Source: Candidatus Lambdaproteobacteria bacterium (GTDB taxonomy: Bacteria; SAR324; NAC60-12). From it: a DNA stretch of 14,027 bases. The stretch's first letter is position 1. Every line of letters starts with the position of its first letter. Location of the stretch: contig DTUH01000112.1 of assembly GCA_012964265.1 (NCBI GenBank), positions 1-14,027 on the forward strand, written 5' to 3'. The position numbers and the translations under genes are program-made. The notes below the pieces were generated by a model that searched no databases, was not told the DNA's origin, and was given only the letters and a program-made list of their open reading frames with translations. Positions 13,562 through 14,027 of the stretch are shown here, one piece after another.

Positions 13562-14027
13562 ATGAAACGGAAATCCTGTCAACATCTGTGCTTCTTAATT
13601 CTACTATCAGTTGTTTTGTCAAGTTGCAGTTTTTTCGGAAGTTCAAGGAGAGATTCCATACCCACACCTATTTCTGCACCAGAAGCTCCGTTGCTCGCAG
13701 AAGTGCTGATGCATCTTCAATTGGATTACGTAAATCCTGAAAAACTCAATCCTGAAAAATTGCTTCAAGGCGCGTTAACGGAACTTGGACGAATGGTTCC
13801 GGAAGTATGGGTAGTCCAGGAAATGTCTGAAAATGGTCTTGGTCCAAGATTGAAAATCACGGTTGAGAAAGAAACATCGGTTTTGCATGTTTCAGAGTTG
13901 AACAGGCTTTATGATTTGCATATAGCACTGCAAAAATTGATGAAGCACCTTTTGCAAACAAATCTTCAGTTGACACAATTAAAAATTGAGCAGTTGTTTG
14001 CTCGTGGAATTTTGAACCAATTGGATG
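13562..14027 (+). CDS. S41-family C-terminal processing protease, lipoprotein type (3'-partial)
   Basis: The first 155 residues are present; the gene runs off the window end. The start MKRKSCQHLCFLILLSVV followed by LSSC is a lipoprotein signal: basic n-region, hydrophobic core, then lipobox LSSC with the lipidated Cys near 23. The mature protein would be anchored to a membrane facing the periplasm. The following part (YVNPEKLNPEKLLQGALTEL, then HIALQKLM and LFARGILNQLD) fits the N-terminal region of carboxyl-terminal processing proteases. In these, 'Y-V-x-P-x-K-L-x-x-G-A' and a later 'G-x-L-x-x-L-D-P-H-S' precede the PDZ domain; the window stops right at that LD. PDZ and Ser/Lys catalytic parts are not visible. 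No good ribosome site precedes ATG 13562. TTG 13520 is in frame but would spoil the signal peptide. Confidence 0.75.
   Translation, partial: MKRKSCQHLCFLILLSVVLSSCSFFGSSRRDSIPTPISAPEAPLLAEVLMHLQLDYVNPEKLNPEKLLQGALTELGRMVPEVWVVQEMSENGLGPRLKITVEKETSVLHVSELNRLYDLHIALQKLMKHLLQTNLQLTQLKIEQLFARGILNQLD

Overview
The window looks like a chromosomal stretch of a Gram-negative (diderm) bacterium of moderate GC. It encodes a Cys-to-Asp type MurA, a bactofilin, an exported protein with a signal peptide, and the start of a lipoprotein-type S41 processing protease. I cannot name the taxon from sequence alone; a deep-branching proteobacterium-like lineage is only a guess. There are no tRNA or rRNA genes, CRISPR arrays, insertion sequences or phage genes that I can see.

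Layout, left to right. Bases 1-216 are a fold-back: the last codons of the nnrE-nnrD fusion gene appear once on the plus strand with their natural ending, then again inverted, so the minus-strand gene runs through the turn into antisense of its own tail. This looks like an assembly or amplification chimera. From 3803 down to about 163, a compact minus-strand unit reads hisA > hisF > exported protein of unknown function > nnrE-nnrD. Here hisA and hisF overlap, and the later gaps are only a few bases. A short divergent region (3804-3951) carries a promoter-like pair for hisA and a lac-operator-like palindrome. On its right begins an unrecognised plus-strand gene (3952-4647), convergent with a small bactofilin gene.

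From 13394 down to 4665 everything is again on the minus strand: AMP-dependent acyl-CoA synthetase, hflX GTPase, murA, a HelD-like UvrD-family helicase, a class I/II aminotransferase and the bactofilin. A terminator-like hairpin follows the synthetase gene. A strong extended -10 promoter precedes hflX, and a weaker promoter precedes murA. murA and helD are joined through an 8-bp tandem repeat, and the aminotransferase follows helD closely, so murA-helD-aminotransferase(-bactofilin) may be one transcript. At the right edge, an S41 C-terminal processing protease with a lipoprotein signal starts on the plus strand and is cut by the window end.

Most genes are housekeeping: histidine synthesis, repair of damaged NAD(P)H hydrates, peptidoglycan precursor synthesis, ribosome and RNA polymerase rescue, and fatty-acid activation. 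I found no clearly new multi-gene system. The points most worth a second look are the fold-back at the left edge, the Asp-type (predicted fosfomycin-insensitive) MurA, the octamer repeat between murA and helD, the two unrecognised proteins, and the operator-like palindromes in the two divergent intergenic regions.
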